DNA of 64,000 nucleotides from Streptomyces ambofaciens ATCC 23877 (lineage in GTDB: Bacteria > Actinomycetota > Actinomycetes > Streptomycetales > Streptomycetaceae): NCBI RefSeq assembly GCF_001267885.1, contig NZ_CP012382.1, positions 4,947,001-5,011,000 on the forward strand, read 5' to 3'. The notes beneath the pieces are model-generated. The model saw only the letters and a program-made list of their open reading frames with translations, had not been told where the DNA came from and made no database searches. Below, piece after piece: positions 9,302-17,547 of the stretch. The position numbers were made by a program, and so were the translations under genes. The stretch's first letter is position 1; the number at the start of each line of letters is the position of its first letter.

Positions 9302-10137
9302 CAGGCTCCCACGGCGGCGGCCCGGTGGACCGAGCGGGAACGGAGGCGGCCATGGGCGCACGGCACGGCGACGACGGCGGCGCCGACCGCGCCGTTCCCC
9401 GGACCGCCGGGCGCGCCACCCCGGGGGCGGAGGGACTGCTCGCCGCCGCCCTGCGGGACGAGCGCGTCGGCGCCGAGGGCGAGCGGCGCGCCGTGGCCGC
9501 CTTCCGGACGGCCCGCGACGCGCAGCCGGGGCGGGCCGCGCGCACCCGCCGGCGGGACGACTGGCGTCCCCGTGAGCGGTGCCGCGCACGGCGCTCGTCG
9601 AGGGCCGCGCTCTCGGTGCTGCTGGCGAGCCTCACCCTGGGCGGCGTCGCCTACGCGGCGATCGGCGGGAGCGGCTCCGCGCCGGACGCCACCGCCCCGG
9701 ACCGCGCCCGCCCCACCGCCGGCCCGGACGCCACCGCGGACCGGCACACCGCCGACCCGCTCCCCGTCGTGCCGCCGCCCGCCCGCACGGCCCCCGGTAC
9801 GTCCGCACCGCCCGGCCCCGGCGCGACCGCCCCGGACACCGAGGCGGGCTGCCGTGCCTACGAGCGGCTGGAGGGCCGCGGCAAGGCGCTGGACGCCGCG
9901 GTCTGGCAGCGGCTCGTCGCGGCCGCGGGCGGTGAGGAGGGCGTCGCGGCCCACTGCGCCGCACAGCGCGCCCGGCAGGCCTCGCCGAGCACCGCGAGCG
10001 ACCCGGCCGAGCCGGGCCGTGCGGGCATCCCCGCCGGGCCGGGGCGGTCGAAAGGCGACGCCGACGGCGGTGGCAAGGGAACCGGGGCGGAGAAGAAGGC
10101 GCAGCGGGCGGACCGGGCACCGGGCGGGGACGCATAG
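9298..10137 (+). CDS. Single-pass membrane protein coupled to an ECF sigma factor
   Basis: A 279-residue protein translated from an ATG overlapping the sigma-factor stop (ATGA). About 100 cytoplasmic residues, rich in Arg and Ala with the segment EGERRAVAAFRTARDA, precede one transmembrane helix (about 101-121, ALSVLLASLTLGGVAYAAIG). A Pro/Thr/Ala-rich extracellular stalk follows, then a short helical block with two cysteines (GCRAYERLEGRGKALDAAV and AAHCAAQR) and a Lys/Gly/Ala tail. The topology matches that of a membrane-anchored anti-sigma factor, but I see no zinc-binding HxxxCxxC motif, so that role is inferred from operon position only. The paralog at 11173 has the same layout. Confidence 0.7.
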   Translation: MTGSHGGGPVDRAGTEAAMGARHGDDGGADRAVPRTAGRATPGAEGLLAAALRDERVGAEGERRAVAAFRTARDAQPGRAARTRRRDDWRPRERCRARRSSRAALSVLLASLTLGGVAYAAIGGSGSAPDATAPDRARPTAGPDATADRHTADPLPVVPPPARTAPGTSAPPGPGATAPDTEAGCRAYERLEGRGKALDAAVWQRLVAAAGGEEGVAAHCAAQRARQASPSTASDPAEPGRAGIPAGPGRSKGDADGGGKGTGAEKKAQRADRAPGGDA

Positions 10138-10510
10138 CCTCGATCACGGCGGCGAGCGGGGCGGCGATCACGGTGGCCAAGGCAACGGCCGGGGCCGCCA
10201 CCCCCCACAGGAGAGGCCCCGGCCGTCGCGCGGCACGGGCCGCGCGGCGGCCCGTACTCCTTACAGCGCCGCGACTGCGTTTTCTGTCACACCTCACCGC
10301 GTCACGGCTTAGTTGCATCTTGCACGGCAAGGCGATGGGGACATGGACGAGCGGTGGTTTCAAGACGTAACGTGCCATTCGCGCCGATGAGCGGGGGCCT
10401 GTCTCCCGCATCCGACCAGCGGTGACCACCGCAACCACTCCTTGAGGAACCACGACGGCGAGTACCCGGTCCGCGTAAGCGGTTCCGGCTTAGGCGCGAA
10501 GAGAGGCTCG
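10138..10510. other. Intergenic region between the two sigma-factor pairs
   Basis: 373 bp without a convincing gene. The proximal part holds a hairpin that could end transcription of the first pair (10185-10226). The distal part is less GC-rich (around 10270-10370) and probably carries the promoter of the second pair. No clear -35/-10 pair can be assigned by eye. Confidence 0.5.
10185..10226 (+). terminator. Hairpin after the first sigma/membrane-protein pair
   Basis: A 12-bp perfect stem (ACGGCCGGGGCC with GGCCCCGGCCGT) around an 18-base loop, about 50 bp after the stop at 10137. There is no U-tract, which is common for streptomycete terminators. Confidence 0.5.
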
Positions 10511-11173
10511 GTGCTGGGGGACGACGCGGAGCTGACCGCCGCGGTACGTGCGGCACAGGTCGGGGACGAGACCGCGTTCCGGACCGTGTACCGCGCGGTG
10601 CATCCGCGCCTGCTGGGATACGTGCGGACACTGGTCGGCGATCCGGACGCCGAGGACGTGGCCTCCGAGGCCTGGCTCCAGATAGCCCGTGACCTGGAAC
10701 GGTTCGACGGCGACGCCGACCGGTTCCGCGGCTGGGCCGCCCGCATCGCCCGCAACCGCGCGCTGGACCACATCCGGATGCGCGGGCGCCGGCCCGCGGT
10801 CGGCGGCGACGAGACGGAACTGACCGGCAGGCCCGCCGAGTCCGACACCGCGGGCGAGGCCATGGAGGCCCTGGCCACCGACAGCACCCTCTCCCTCATC
10901 GCCCGGCTGCCCCAGGACCAGGCCGAGGCCGTGGTGCTGCGCGTGGTGGTGGGTCTCGACGCCAAGAGCGCCGCCGAGACGCTGGGCAAGCGGCCGGGCG
11001 CCGTCCGCACCGCGGCGCACCGCGGACTGCGGCGCCTGGCCGAACTGCTCGGCGGCGATCCGGAATCGGGCGGCGGGCTCGACGCCCTGCCGCCCCAGCG
11101 AGAACCGCGCGGCCACGCGGTGACGTCCGCGAGTGTGACGCATACGCGTGCGCGGACGCAGAAGGACATGTGA
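10511..11173 (+). CDS. ECF-type RNA polymerase sigma factor (second of a tandem pair)
   Basis: ECF sigma factor of 220 residues, paralogous to the one at 8684. Region 2 includes AAQVGDETAFRTVYRAVHPR, DAEDVASEAWLQIARDLERF and FRGWAARIARNRALDHIR. Region 4 includes LPQDQAEAVVLRVVVGLD and AAETLGKRPGAVRTAAHRGL. The frame is open from 10442, but GTG at 10511 is chosen because GAGAGG lies 6 bases upstream and the upstream residues have no counterpart in the paralog. About 40 residues after region 4 form an extended polar tail. The stop TGA overlaps the ATG of a second membrane protein. Confidence 0.85.
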   Translation: MLGDDAELTAAVRAAQVGDETAFRTVYRAVHPRLLGYVRTLVGDPDAEDVASEAWLQIARDLERFDGDADRFRGWAARIARNRALDHIRMRGRRPAVGGDETELTGRPAESDTAGEAMEALATDSTLSLIARLPQDQAEAVVLRVVVGLDAKSAAETLGKRPGAVRTAAHRGLRRLAELLGGDPESGGGLDALPPQREPRGHAVTSASVTHTRARTQKDM

Positions 11174-12375
11174 TGGCCGACGAGCAGGACAGGTGGCTGG
11201 ACCGCGCCACGGCGGAGATCTTGCTGCGCGGAGAGTCGCTGGAGGCTGTCGACCCCGCGGTCCGCGACCGGGCCGAACGACTCGCCGGGACCCTCGGCGC
11301 CCTCTCCGTCCCACCCGTGCCGACCAGCGGTGAACTCCCCGGCGAGGCCGCGGCGCTGGCCGCCTTCCGCTCGGCGCGCGCCGAGCGGTCCGACGCGCCG
11401 GAGGCGACGCCGGTCCACCCGGGGCGGGACGCCTCGGCGCCGCCCTCCGACGCCGGGCTGGTCCGCATCGGTCCTCGCGGGGACGGCGCCGGGCGCCCCC
11501 GGTGGAGTCGCCCGCTGCGCCTCGGACTGGCCGCCGCGCTGACCGTCGGCATGGTCGGCGGGGTGGCGGTGGCGGCCGGAACCGGAGTCCTGACGACGCC
11601 CTTCGACGGCACCGAACCCGACCCCGCGGCGACCGTGTCGGCCGCCACGTCCTCCGACGGCCCGCCCGCCTCGCCCTCGCCGCTGGACGGGGTGCAGGGC
11701 GGGGCCGGGCCCGGCCGGGACGGTGCGGAGAGCGGCGCGGGCGGCGGCACGGCCGGGGACCGCGACCCGGGCTCCGACGACCGGGCGGCGGCAGGCTCCG
11801 GCGGCGGACGTCCGGACCTCGCCGCGTCCTGCCGTGAGGTGAGGACCGGCAAGCAGCTCGAGGACGCGCGCAGGCGCGCGCTGAAGGAGGCGGCCGGAGG
11901 CGCGTCGCGCGTCGGCACCTACTGCCGGAGTCTCCTGGCCGGGGCCGGCACCGCCGCCCAGGACCGCGACGGCGCGCGAGACGCCGGGGAGAACCGCGAG
12001 ACCCGGGAGACGACCCGGGAGCAGGACCCGCCACGGAACGACAAGAGCGACAAGGGCGGCAAGAGCGGAAAGAGCGACAAGGGGAGCAAGGGCGGCAAGA
12101 GCGGCAAGGGGGACGAGAGGGGCGGCGACTCCAAGGGCGGCGGAGGGGGGAAAGGCGACAGAGAGGGCAAGGGGGGCAGGGGCTCCGGAGAGGGCAAGGG
12201 CGGCAAGGGCGATGACGACGACGGCCACCGCGTGACCCCGCACGCCGGTCACCGGCACGACCCGCACGCCGGTCACCGGCACGACCCGCACGCCCCCTCC
12301 GCCTTCGGGCCCTCGCCGCAGCAGCGGCCCGCCTTCCCGGCGCATGCCGCGCTCACTCTCGCGAAACCGGCCTGA
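11173..12375 (+). CDS. Single-pass membrane protein with Lys/Gly/Ser and His-rich tail, coupled to ECF sigma factor
   Basis: A 400-residue partner of the second sigma factor, with the same architecture as the protein at 9298: a cytoplasmic N-terminal region (about 1-115), one helix (about 116-138, LGLAAALTVGMVGGVAVAAGTG), a Pro/Ser/Gly stalk, and a block with two cysteines (ASCREVRTGKQLEDARRRA and GTYCRSLLAGAG). It is then extended by about 60 residues of Lys/Gly/Ser/Asp low complexity and a histidine-rich stretch containing two copies of HAGHRHDP. GTG at 11170 is an alternative start one codon earlier. The exported His-rich tail could bind metal, which is inference. No recognisable anti-sigma domain is seen. 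Confidence 0.7.
   Translation: MADEQDRWLDRATAEILLRGESLEAVDPAVRDRAERLAGTLGALSVPPVPTSGELPGEAAALAAFRSARAERSDAPEATPVHPGRDASAPPSDAGLVRIGPRGDGAGRPRWSRPLRLGLAAALTVGMVGGVAVAAGTGVLTTPFDGTEPDPAATVSAATSSDGPPASPSPLDGVQGGAGPGRDGAESGAGGGTAGDRDPGSDDRAAAGSGGGRPDLAASCREVRTGKQLEDARRRALKEAAGGASRVGTYCRSLLAGAGTAAQDRDGARDAGENRETRETTREQDPPRNDKSDKGGKSGKSDKGSKGGKSGKGDERGGDSKGGGGGKGDREGKGGRGSGEGKGGKGDDDDGHRVTPHAGHRHDPHAGHRHDPHAPSAFGPSPQQRPAFPAHAALTLAKPA
12241..12294 (+). repeat. 24-bp tandem repeat encoding a His-rich motif
   Basis: Two identical 24-bp units (12241-12264 and 12265-12288) plus six bases of a third, in frame, each encoding HAGHRHDP at the C-terminus of the membrane protein. Just upstream, about 12037-12220 encodes irregular GGKSGKSDKGSK-type repeats. 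Copy number may vary between strains. Confidence 0.85.
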
Positions 12376-12595
12376 CCTGCGCTTTCTCCGGAGTGAGGGA
12401 GATTTCTCGCCGCGGGTGTGACACTTTCGGCCGCCATGGCGCAGTAATGAGTGAGCCGACTGGTCATCGGCTTCCGCACCGAGCCGGGGTTCCCCCCGTA
12501 CCTACGGCTCGTGCACCTCGGCGCGGGCGGGACACGTTCCCCCGGTCCCGTCCGCGCCCCATCCCGCCCCGCGGCGCCCCGCCTCCCACCCCGCC

Positions 12596-13438
12596 TCAGC
12601 GGTGTACGACGACCTTGTCGCCGTTGCGCACCTGGGCGTAGAGGTCCGCGATCGCCGCCTCGTCCCGCACGTTGACGCAGCCGTGCGAGGCGCCCGCGTA
12701 GCCGTGGGCGGCGAAGTCCTCGGAGTAGTGGACGGCCTGTCCGCCGCTGAAGAACATCGCGTACGGCATGGCCGAGTCGTAGAGCGTCGAGACATGGTGG
12801 CGCGACTTCCAGTAGACGTGGAACACGCCCTCGCGGGTCGGGGTGTACTGCGAGCCGAACCGCACCGGCAGCGTCGAGAGGGTCCGTCCGTCGACCATCC
12901 AGCGCAGCGTCCGGCTCGACTTGCTGACGCACAGGACCCGGCCGGTCAGACAGCGCGGGTCGGGCGCTGCGGCCGGCTGCCCGCCCATCAGGTACAGCTC
13001 CCACTTGCCCGGTTCGCGCGTCATCCCGAGCAGCCGCTGCCAGGTGACGCTGTCGGTCCGCCCCGTCCTGGGGAGTCCGCGCTTGCCCTGGAAGCCGCTC
13101 ACCGCGCGCTCGGTCAGGTCGTCGTACGTCCCGGTCGGGCCGTCCACGAGCCACTCCACCTGACGCAGCCGCGCCTGCAGTTCCCGCACGTCCCGGCCGG
13201 TGTCGCCCCGCGTCCACAGCACCCGGGACCCGGCACGGGCGGGCGGCGCACCGGACGGGCCGGACCCCCGCGTGTCCTTCGACGGCGCGCCGGTGACGTC
13301 TATGCGCACCGGCGAGTGCCCCTCGCCGTCGGCACCGGTGCCCTGCACGGTGCAGCCGACCACCGCCAGCACGGTCCCGACGGCGACGGCGGCCGCCCTC
13401 CCGGCACTCCCCGCGCTCCCCATGCCCGTCGTACGCAT
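12596..13438 (-). CDS. L,D-transpeptidase lipoprotein with peptidoglycan-binding domain
   Basis: Exported cell-wall enzyme of about 280 residues that would form 3-3 cross-links or attach proteins to peptidoglycan. The signal peptide ends in AVVGC, a lipobox. A peptidoglycan-binding domain follows (DVRELQARLRQVEWLVDG through LPRTGRTDSVTWQRLLG). The C-terminal YkuD catalytic domain carries SKSSRTLRWMVDGR, an early His (HVYWKSRHHVSTLYDS) and the active-site motif ASHGCVNVRDEAA with the nucleophilic cysteine. ATG at 13438 follows a G-rich Shine-Dalgarno sequence; GTG immediately before it is equally usable. The gene converges on the sigma-factor partner at 12375 with 220 bp between, in which I see nothing definite. 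Confidence 0.9.
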   Translation of the reverse strand: MRTTGMGSAGSAGRAAAVAVGTVLAVVGCTVQGTGADGEGHSPVRIDVTGAPSKDTRGSGPSGAPPARAGSRVLWTRGDTGRDVRELQARLRQVEWLVDGPTGTYDDLTERAVSGFQGKRGLPRTGRTDSVTWQRLLGMTREPGKWELYLMGGQPAAAPDPRCLTGRVLCVSKSSRTLRWMVDGRTLSTLPVRFGSQYTPTREGVFHVYWKSRHHVSTLYDSAMPYAMFFSGGQAVHYSEDFAAHGYAGASHGCVNVRDEAAIADLYAQVRNGDKVVVHR

Positions 13439-13731
13439 CACGGCCCCCCGTCTTCCCACGGCTCACCCGGACGTCGTCCCCTGAGATGTTCCCCGCGCGG
13501 GACGCGCGGTGAACGGCGCGGCATCGCCGGGTCCGTCGTTGTGACCGGGGCCGCACGGAGGTTGTGAGCAAGGTCCCAGCGTGTGGCCCTCCACCGGGTG
13601 CACGCGCGCCGATACAGTCCGTCGAAGGGCGGGACCGTACCGGCGGGTAGGCGGCGGGTGGTCCGAGCGGCCCGGACGTTCGACCAGCCCGGCCGGGTTC
13701 CGGGCATGTGCTCAGCGGGAGGCATCACACC

Positions 13732-15330
13732 ATGGCGCGCGAGTCGGGCAGCGCCCGATCCACCGAGAGCGGACTGCCCATCGAACCCGTCTACGGGCCC
13801 GAGGCCCAGGCGGACTGGGACCCGGCCGAGAAGCTGGGCGAGCCGGGGAAGTACCCCTTCACCCGGGGTGTCTACCCGTCGATGTACACCGGCCGGCCGT
13901 GGACGATGCGCCAGTACGCCGGTTTCGGCACGGCGACGGAGTCCAACGCCCGCTACAAGCAGCTCATCGCCAACGGCACGATGGGTCTGTCGGTCGCCTT
14001 CGACCTGCCCACCCAGATGGGCCACGACTCCGACGCGCCGATCGCGAGCGGCGAGGTCGGCAAGGTGGGCGTGGCCATCGACTCGGTCGACGACATGCGG
14101 GTGCTGTTCGACGGCATCCCGCTGGACCAGGTCTCGACGTCGATGACCATCAACGCCCCCGCCTCCCTGCTGCTCCTGCTCTACCAACTGGTCGCCGAGG
14201 AGCAGGGCGTCAGCGCCGACCGGCTCACCGGCACGATCCAGAACGACGTGCTGAAGGAGTACATCGCGCGCGGGACGTACATCTTCCCGCCCAAGCCCTC
14301 GCTGCGGCTGATCGCGGACATCTTCAAGTACTGCCGGGCCGAGATCCCGAAGTGGAACACCATCTCGATCTCCGGCTACCACATGGCCGAGGCGGGTGCC
14401 TCGCCCGCGCAGGAGATCGCCTTCACCCTCGCGGACGGCATCGAGTACGTGCGCACGGCGGTCGCGGCCGGCATGGACGTCGACGACTTCGCGCCCCGCC
14501 TGTCCTTCTTCTTCGTGGCCCGCACGACGATCCTGGAGGAGGTCGCCAAGTTCCGCGCGGCCCGCCGGATCTGGGCGCGGGTGATGCGCGAGGAGTTCGG
14601 CGCGAAGAACCCCAAGTCGCTGATGCTGCGCTTCCACACGCAGACGGCCGGGGTGCAGCTGACCGCCCAGCAGCCCGAGGTCAACCTGGTCCGCGTCGCC
14701 GTGCAGGGTCTCGGCGCGGTGCTCGGCGGCACGCAGTCCCTGCACACCAACTCGTTCGACGAGGCCATCGCGCTGCCGACCGACAAGTCCGCGCGCCTCG
14801 CCCTGCGCACCCAGCAGGTGCTCGCCTACGAGACGGACGTGACGGCGACCGTCGACCCGTTCGCCGGGTCCTACGTCGTCGAGAAGATGACCGACGACGT
14901 CGAGGCGGCGGCGCTCGAGCTGATGCGGAAGGTCGAGGACCTCGGCGGTGCGGTCAACGCCATCGAGCACGGCTTCCAGAAGAGCGAGATCGAGCGCAGC
15001 GCCTACCGCATCGCCCAGGAGACCGACTCCGGCGAGCGGGTCGTGGTCGGCGTCAACCGCTTCCAGCTCGACGAGGAGGAACCGTACGAGCCGCTCCGCG
15101 TCGACCCCGCCATCGAGGCCCAGCAGGCCGCACGCCTCGCCGCCCTCCGCGCGGAGCGCGACCGGCGGGCGGTGGACACCGCGCTCGCGGCGCTGAAGAA
15201 GGCCGCCGAGGGCGAGGACAACGTCCTGTACCCGATGAAGGACGCGCTGCGGGCGCGGGCGACGGTGGGCGAGGTGTGCAACGCGCTGCGGGAGGTCTGG
15301 GGGACGTACGTGCCCTCGGACGCCTTCTGA
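13732..15330 (+). CDS. Methylmalonyl-CoA-mutase-type large subunit without B12 domain
   Basis: Adenosylcobalamin-dependent acyl-CoA mutase catalytic subunit, 532 residues. The TIM-barrel domain is complete ([54 protein letters not shown]), but the C-terminal cobalamin-binding domain is absent, as in IcmA-type large subunits, so a separate small subunit must supply B12. The residues that separate methylmalonyl- from isobutyryl-CoA mutases are Tyr62 (RQY) and Arg180 (ARGTYIF), equivalent to Tyr89 and Arg207 of the Propionibacterium enzyme: the methylmalonyl type. His217 matches the catalytic histidine. ATG at 13732 has GGGAGG 9 bases upstream. No B12-domain gene or GTPase chaperone is adjacent. 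Confidence 0.88.
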   Translation: MARESGSARSTESGLPIEPVYGPEAQADWDPAEKLGEPGKYPFTRGVYPSMYTGRPWTMRQYAGFGTATESNARYKQLIANGTMGLSVAFDLPTQMGHDSDAPIASGEVGKVGVAIDSVDDMRVLFDGIPLDQVSTSMTINAPASLLLLLYQLVAEEQGVSADRLTGTIQNDVLKEYIARGTYIFPPKPSLRLIADIFKYCRAEIPKWNTISISGYHMAEAGASPAQEIAFTLADGIEYVRTAVAAGMDVDDFAPRLSFFFVARTTILEEVAKFRAARRIWARVMREEFGAKNPKSLMLRFHTQTAGVQLTAQQPEVNLVRVAVQGLGAVLGGTQSLHTNSFDEAIALPTDKSARLALRTQQVLAYETDVTATVDPFAGSYVVEKMTDDVEAAALELMRKVEDLGGAVNAIEHGFQKSEIERSAYRIAQETDSGERVVVGVNRFQLDEEEPYEPLRVDPAIEAQQAARLAALRAERDRRAVDTALAALKKAAEGEDNVLYPMKDALRARATVGEVCNALREVWGTYVPSDAF

Positions 15331-15408
15331 TCCGGGGCGCCGCGAACCTCCTTCTCGGCGGCTGGGACACCCGCGCGGAGTGTCGTACCGCCGTGCGACA
15401 CTCCCTCC

Positions 15409-16059
15409 ATGTTCGGCGTCATCGATCTCCCCACCTACCTCGCAGGCCTCGCTCTGATCATCCTGCTCCCCGGTCCCAACTCCCTCTACGTCCTCTCCGT
15501 GGCCGCCCGTCGCGGCGTGCGCGCCGGGTACACGGCCGCCGCCGGAGTCTGGTGCGGGGACACGGTGCTGATGACGCTGTCGGCCGCCGGGGTCGCCTCC
15601 CTGCTGCAGGCCAACGCCTTGCTGTTCGGGATCGTGAAGTACATCGGCGCCGGCTACCTGACCTGGCTGGCGATCGGGATGATGCGGGCCGCCTGGGCGA
15701 TGTGGCGGACGCGGCGGGAAGAGGCCTCACAGGGCGCCGCCGCGCCCTCGGCCGAGGACGAACGGCCGTTCCGCCGGGCCCTGGTGGTCAGCCTCGTCAA
15801 CCCGAAGGCGATCCTGTTCTTCGTCGCCTTCTTCGTGCAGTTCGTCGACCCGGGGTACGCCTACCCCGCCCTGTCCTTCGTCGTCCTCGGCGCCTTCGCC
15901 CAGCTGGCCAGCTTCCTCTACCTCAGCGCGCTGATCTTCAGCGGCACCCGGCTGGCCGCGGCCTTCCGCCGCCGCAAGCGGCTGTCGGCGGGGGCCACCT
16001 CGGCGGCGGGCGCGCTGTTCCTGGGCTTCGCGGTGAAGCTCTCGGTGGCGAGCGCCTGA
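15409..16059 (+). CDS. LysE/RhtB-family amino acid exporter
   Basis: A 216-residue inner-membrane exporter with five or six hydrophobic helices. Family features are the N-terminal PGPNSLYVLSVAARRGVRAG segment, which corresponds to the conserved PGPN motif of the first loop, the following GDTVLMTLSAAGVASLL, and the central KYIGAGYLTWLAIGMMRAAW, then NPKAILFFVAFF in the fourth helix. The substrate is unknown; members export basic amino acids, homoserine, threonine or cysteine derivatives. It sits 78 bp after the mutase gene and ends 10 bp from the convergent monooxygenase gene. Confidence 0.9.
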   Translation: MFGVIDLPTYLAGLALIILLPGPNSLYVLSVAARRGVRAGYTAAAGVWCGDTVLMTLSAAGVASLLQANALLFGIVKYIGAGYLTWLAIGMMRAAWAMWRTRREEASQGAAAPSAEDERPFRRALVVSLVNPKAILFFVAFFVQFVDPGYAYPALSFVVLGAFAQLASFLYLSALIFSGTRLAAAFRRRKRLSAGATSAAGALFLGFAVKLSVASA

Positions 16060-16069
16060 CCGGCGCCGG

Positions 16070-17476
16070 TCAGCGCTGCCCGACCCGGGCCAGGTACCGC
16101 GCGAGGCCGTCCGCGGCCTCGGCCGCCCAGCCGACGTAGCCGTCCGGCCGTACGAGGAACAGCCCGGAGCCGTACGCCCCGGGTGCCGCGCCGCGCACCA
16201 CCCGCACCCGCTCCGGTACGTCCGGCGCCTCGGCGCCCAGCGCCAGCAGGGTCCAGTGCGGCCCCCGGAAGGCGTCGAAGAGCCGGACGCCGTCCACCGT
16301 CCCGTCGGGGGCGCGGTCGCCGGCCCGCACGGCGCCGTCCGGGACCGCGGTCCGGGCCTCCGTGGTCAGGGACGAGCCCCGGTAGTTCAGCCCCAGCTGC
16401 CGGGTCGCCCCGCCCCGCCGCACCTCGCCGCGGTGGACGGCGGTCGACAGGCCGAGCATCTCGGCGGCGACCGGGCGCCGTTCCTCCTCGTAGCTGTCCA
16501 GCAGCGCGGCCGGGGCGCCGCCCGTGAGCACCGCGCCCAGCTTCCAGCCGAGGTTGTAGGCGTCCTGGACGCTGGTGTTCAGCCCCTGCCCGCCCGCCGG
16601 TGAGTGCACGTGCGCGGCGTCCCCGGCGAGGAGGACGCGGCCCGCCCGGAACCGGTCGGCCAGGGCCGCGCGGGGCCGGAAGTCGGAGGCCCAGCGCACC
16701 TCGGTCACGTCCGCGGGGGCGAGGTGCGAGCGCTCCGCGACGACCTTCCGGACGCCGTCCGGGGTGAGGTCCACGGTGGTGCCCTCCGGGAACTGCGCGA
16801 CCACCTGGAAGTCCTCGGTGCCGGCCAGCGGGCAGACGGCGAGGAAGGCGGGGCTGCCGTCGGCGGGCGGGAAGACGTGCCAGTGGTCGCGGTCCAGCCC
16901 GCTGATCCGGGCGTCCGCGACCAGCATCGGGCTCGGGTCCACGGTCTCGCCGGTCATGCCGACGCCCAGGGCCCGGCGCACCGCGGAGCGGCCGCCGTCG
17001 GCGGCGACCAGGTAGCGGGCGCGCACGGCGGCGCCGGTGGCGAGATGTGCGGTGACGCCGTCCGCGTCCTGCTCGACTCCGGTGACCTCCCGGCCGAAGC
17101 GGACCTCGCCGCCCAGCTCCGCCAGCCGCGCCGCGAGGATCTCCTGCGTCCGCCACTGCGGCACCATCCACGGCTCGTTGTACGGCGAGTCCTCGCTCGC
17201 CTCGGCCGGGTCGAACATCTGGTGCTCGCCGACCCGCTCCCCGTTCTGCCAGACCATGCCGACGGGGTAGGTCCCGCCCGCCGCGCGGATCGCCCCGAGC
17301 ACGCCGAGGTCGTCGAAGACCTCCATCGTGCGGGGCTGGAGGCCCTTGCCCCGCGAGCCGGGGAACAACCCTCCGGCGCGCTCCACGACCAGCGCGTCCA
17401 CCCCGCGCCGGGCCAGGTCGACACCGAGGGCGAGACCGGTGGGGCCCGCGCCGACGACCAGTACGTCCGTGTCCAC
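16070..17476 (-). CDS. FAD-dependent aromatic monooxygenase
   Basis: Class A flavoprotein hydroxylase of 468 residues, NAD(P)H-dependent. It shows the Rossmann FAD motif VLVVGAGPTGLALGVDLARR (5-24), the DG motif around YLVAADGGRSAVRRALG (155-171) and the second FAD motif GDAAHVHSPAGGQGLNTS from 285. The C-terminal region resembles the thioredoxin-like domain of phenol/resorcinol hydroxylases and ends with LVRPDGYVGW. Targets of this family include phenolic compounds and antibiotics. It is divergent from a TetR-type regulator with two matching operators between them, so it is probably induced by its substrate. The specific substrate cannot be read from sequence. Confidence 0.88.
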   Translation of the reverse strand: MDTDVLVVGAGPTGLALGVDLARRGVDALVVERAGGLFPGSRGKGLQPRTMEVFDDLGVLGAIRAAGGTYPVGMVWQNGERVGEHQMFDPAEASEDSPYNEPWMVPQWRTQEILAARLAELGGEVRFGREVTGVEQDADGVTAHLATGAAVRARYLVAADGGRSAVRRALGVGMTGETVDPSPMLVADARISGLDRDHWHVFPPADGSPAFLAVCPLAGTEDFQVVAQFPEGTTVDLTPDGVRKVVAERSHLAPADVTEVRWASDFRPRAALADRFRAGRVLLAGDAAHVHSPAGGQGLNTSVQDAYNLGWKLGAVLTGGAPAALLDSYEEERRPVAAEMLGLSTAVHRGEVRRGGATRQLGLNYRGSSLTTEARTAVPDGAVRAGDRAPDGTVDGVRLFDAFRGPHWTLLALGAEAPDVPERVRVVRGAAPGAYGSGLFLVRPDGYVGWAAEAADGLARYLARVGQR

Positions 17477-17485
17477 GGCACTCTC

Positions 17486-17500
17486 CTTAACGTTGTTAAG
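17486..17500. promoter_or_regulatory. TetR-family operator, copy 1
   Basis: Perfect palindrome CTTAACGTTGTTAAG (6-bp arms, 3-bp centre), 10 bp upstream of the monooxygenase start. It is the same arm sequence as copy 2, with a centre-to-centre distance of 38 bp. The paired identical palindromes in a divergent TetR intergenic region are strong evidence for the regulator's own binding site. Confidence 0.8.
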
Positions 17501-17523
17501 TGCTGTTGGGGTCCGAGGATGGA

Positions 17524-17538
17524 CTTAACGGCGTTAAG
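17524..17538. promoter_or_regulatory. TetR-family operator, copy 2
   Basis: Perfect palindrome CTTAACGGCGTTAAG, 10 bp before the GTG start of the TetR-type regulator. Together with copy 1 it would let the regulator repress itself and the divergent monooxygenase. Confidence 0.8.
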
Positions 17539-17547
17539 CTGTCAAGC

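Noticed and set aside
12376..12595. Small gene between the membrane protein and the L,D-transpeptidase
   Set aside because: Short open frames on the plus strand are Pro/Arg-rich, lack a ribosome-binding site, and overlap the transpeptidase end.
13460..13731. Cobalamin riboswitch upstream of the mutase gene
   Set aside because: No B12-box-like sequence or fitting stem set was seen in the 272-bp leader.
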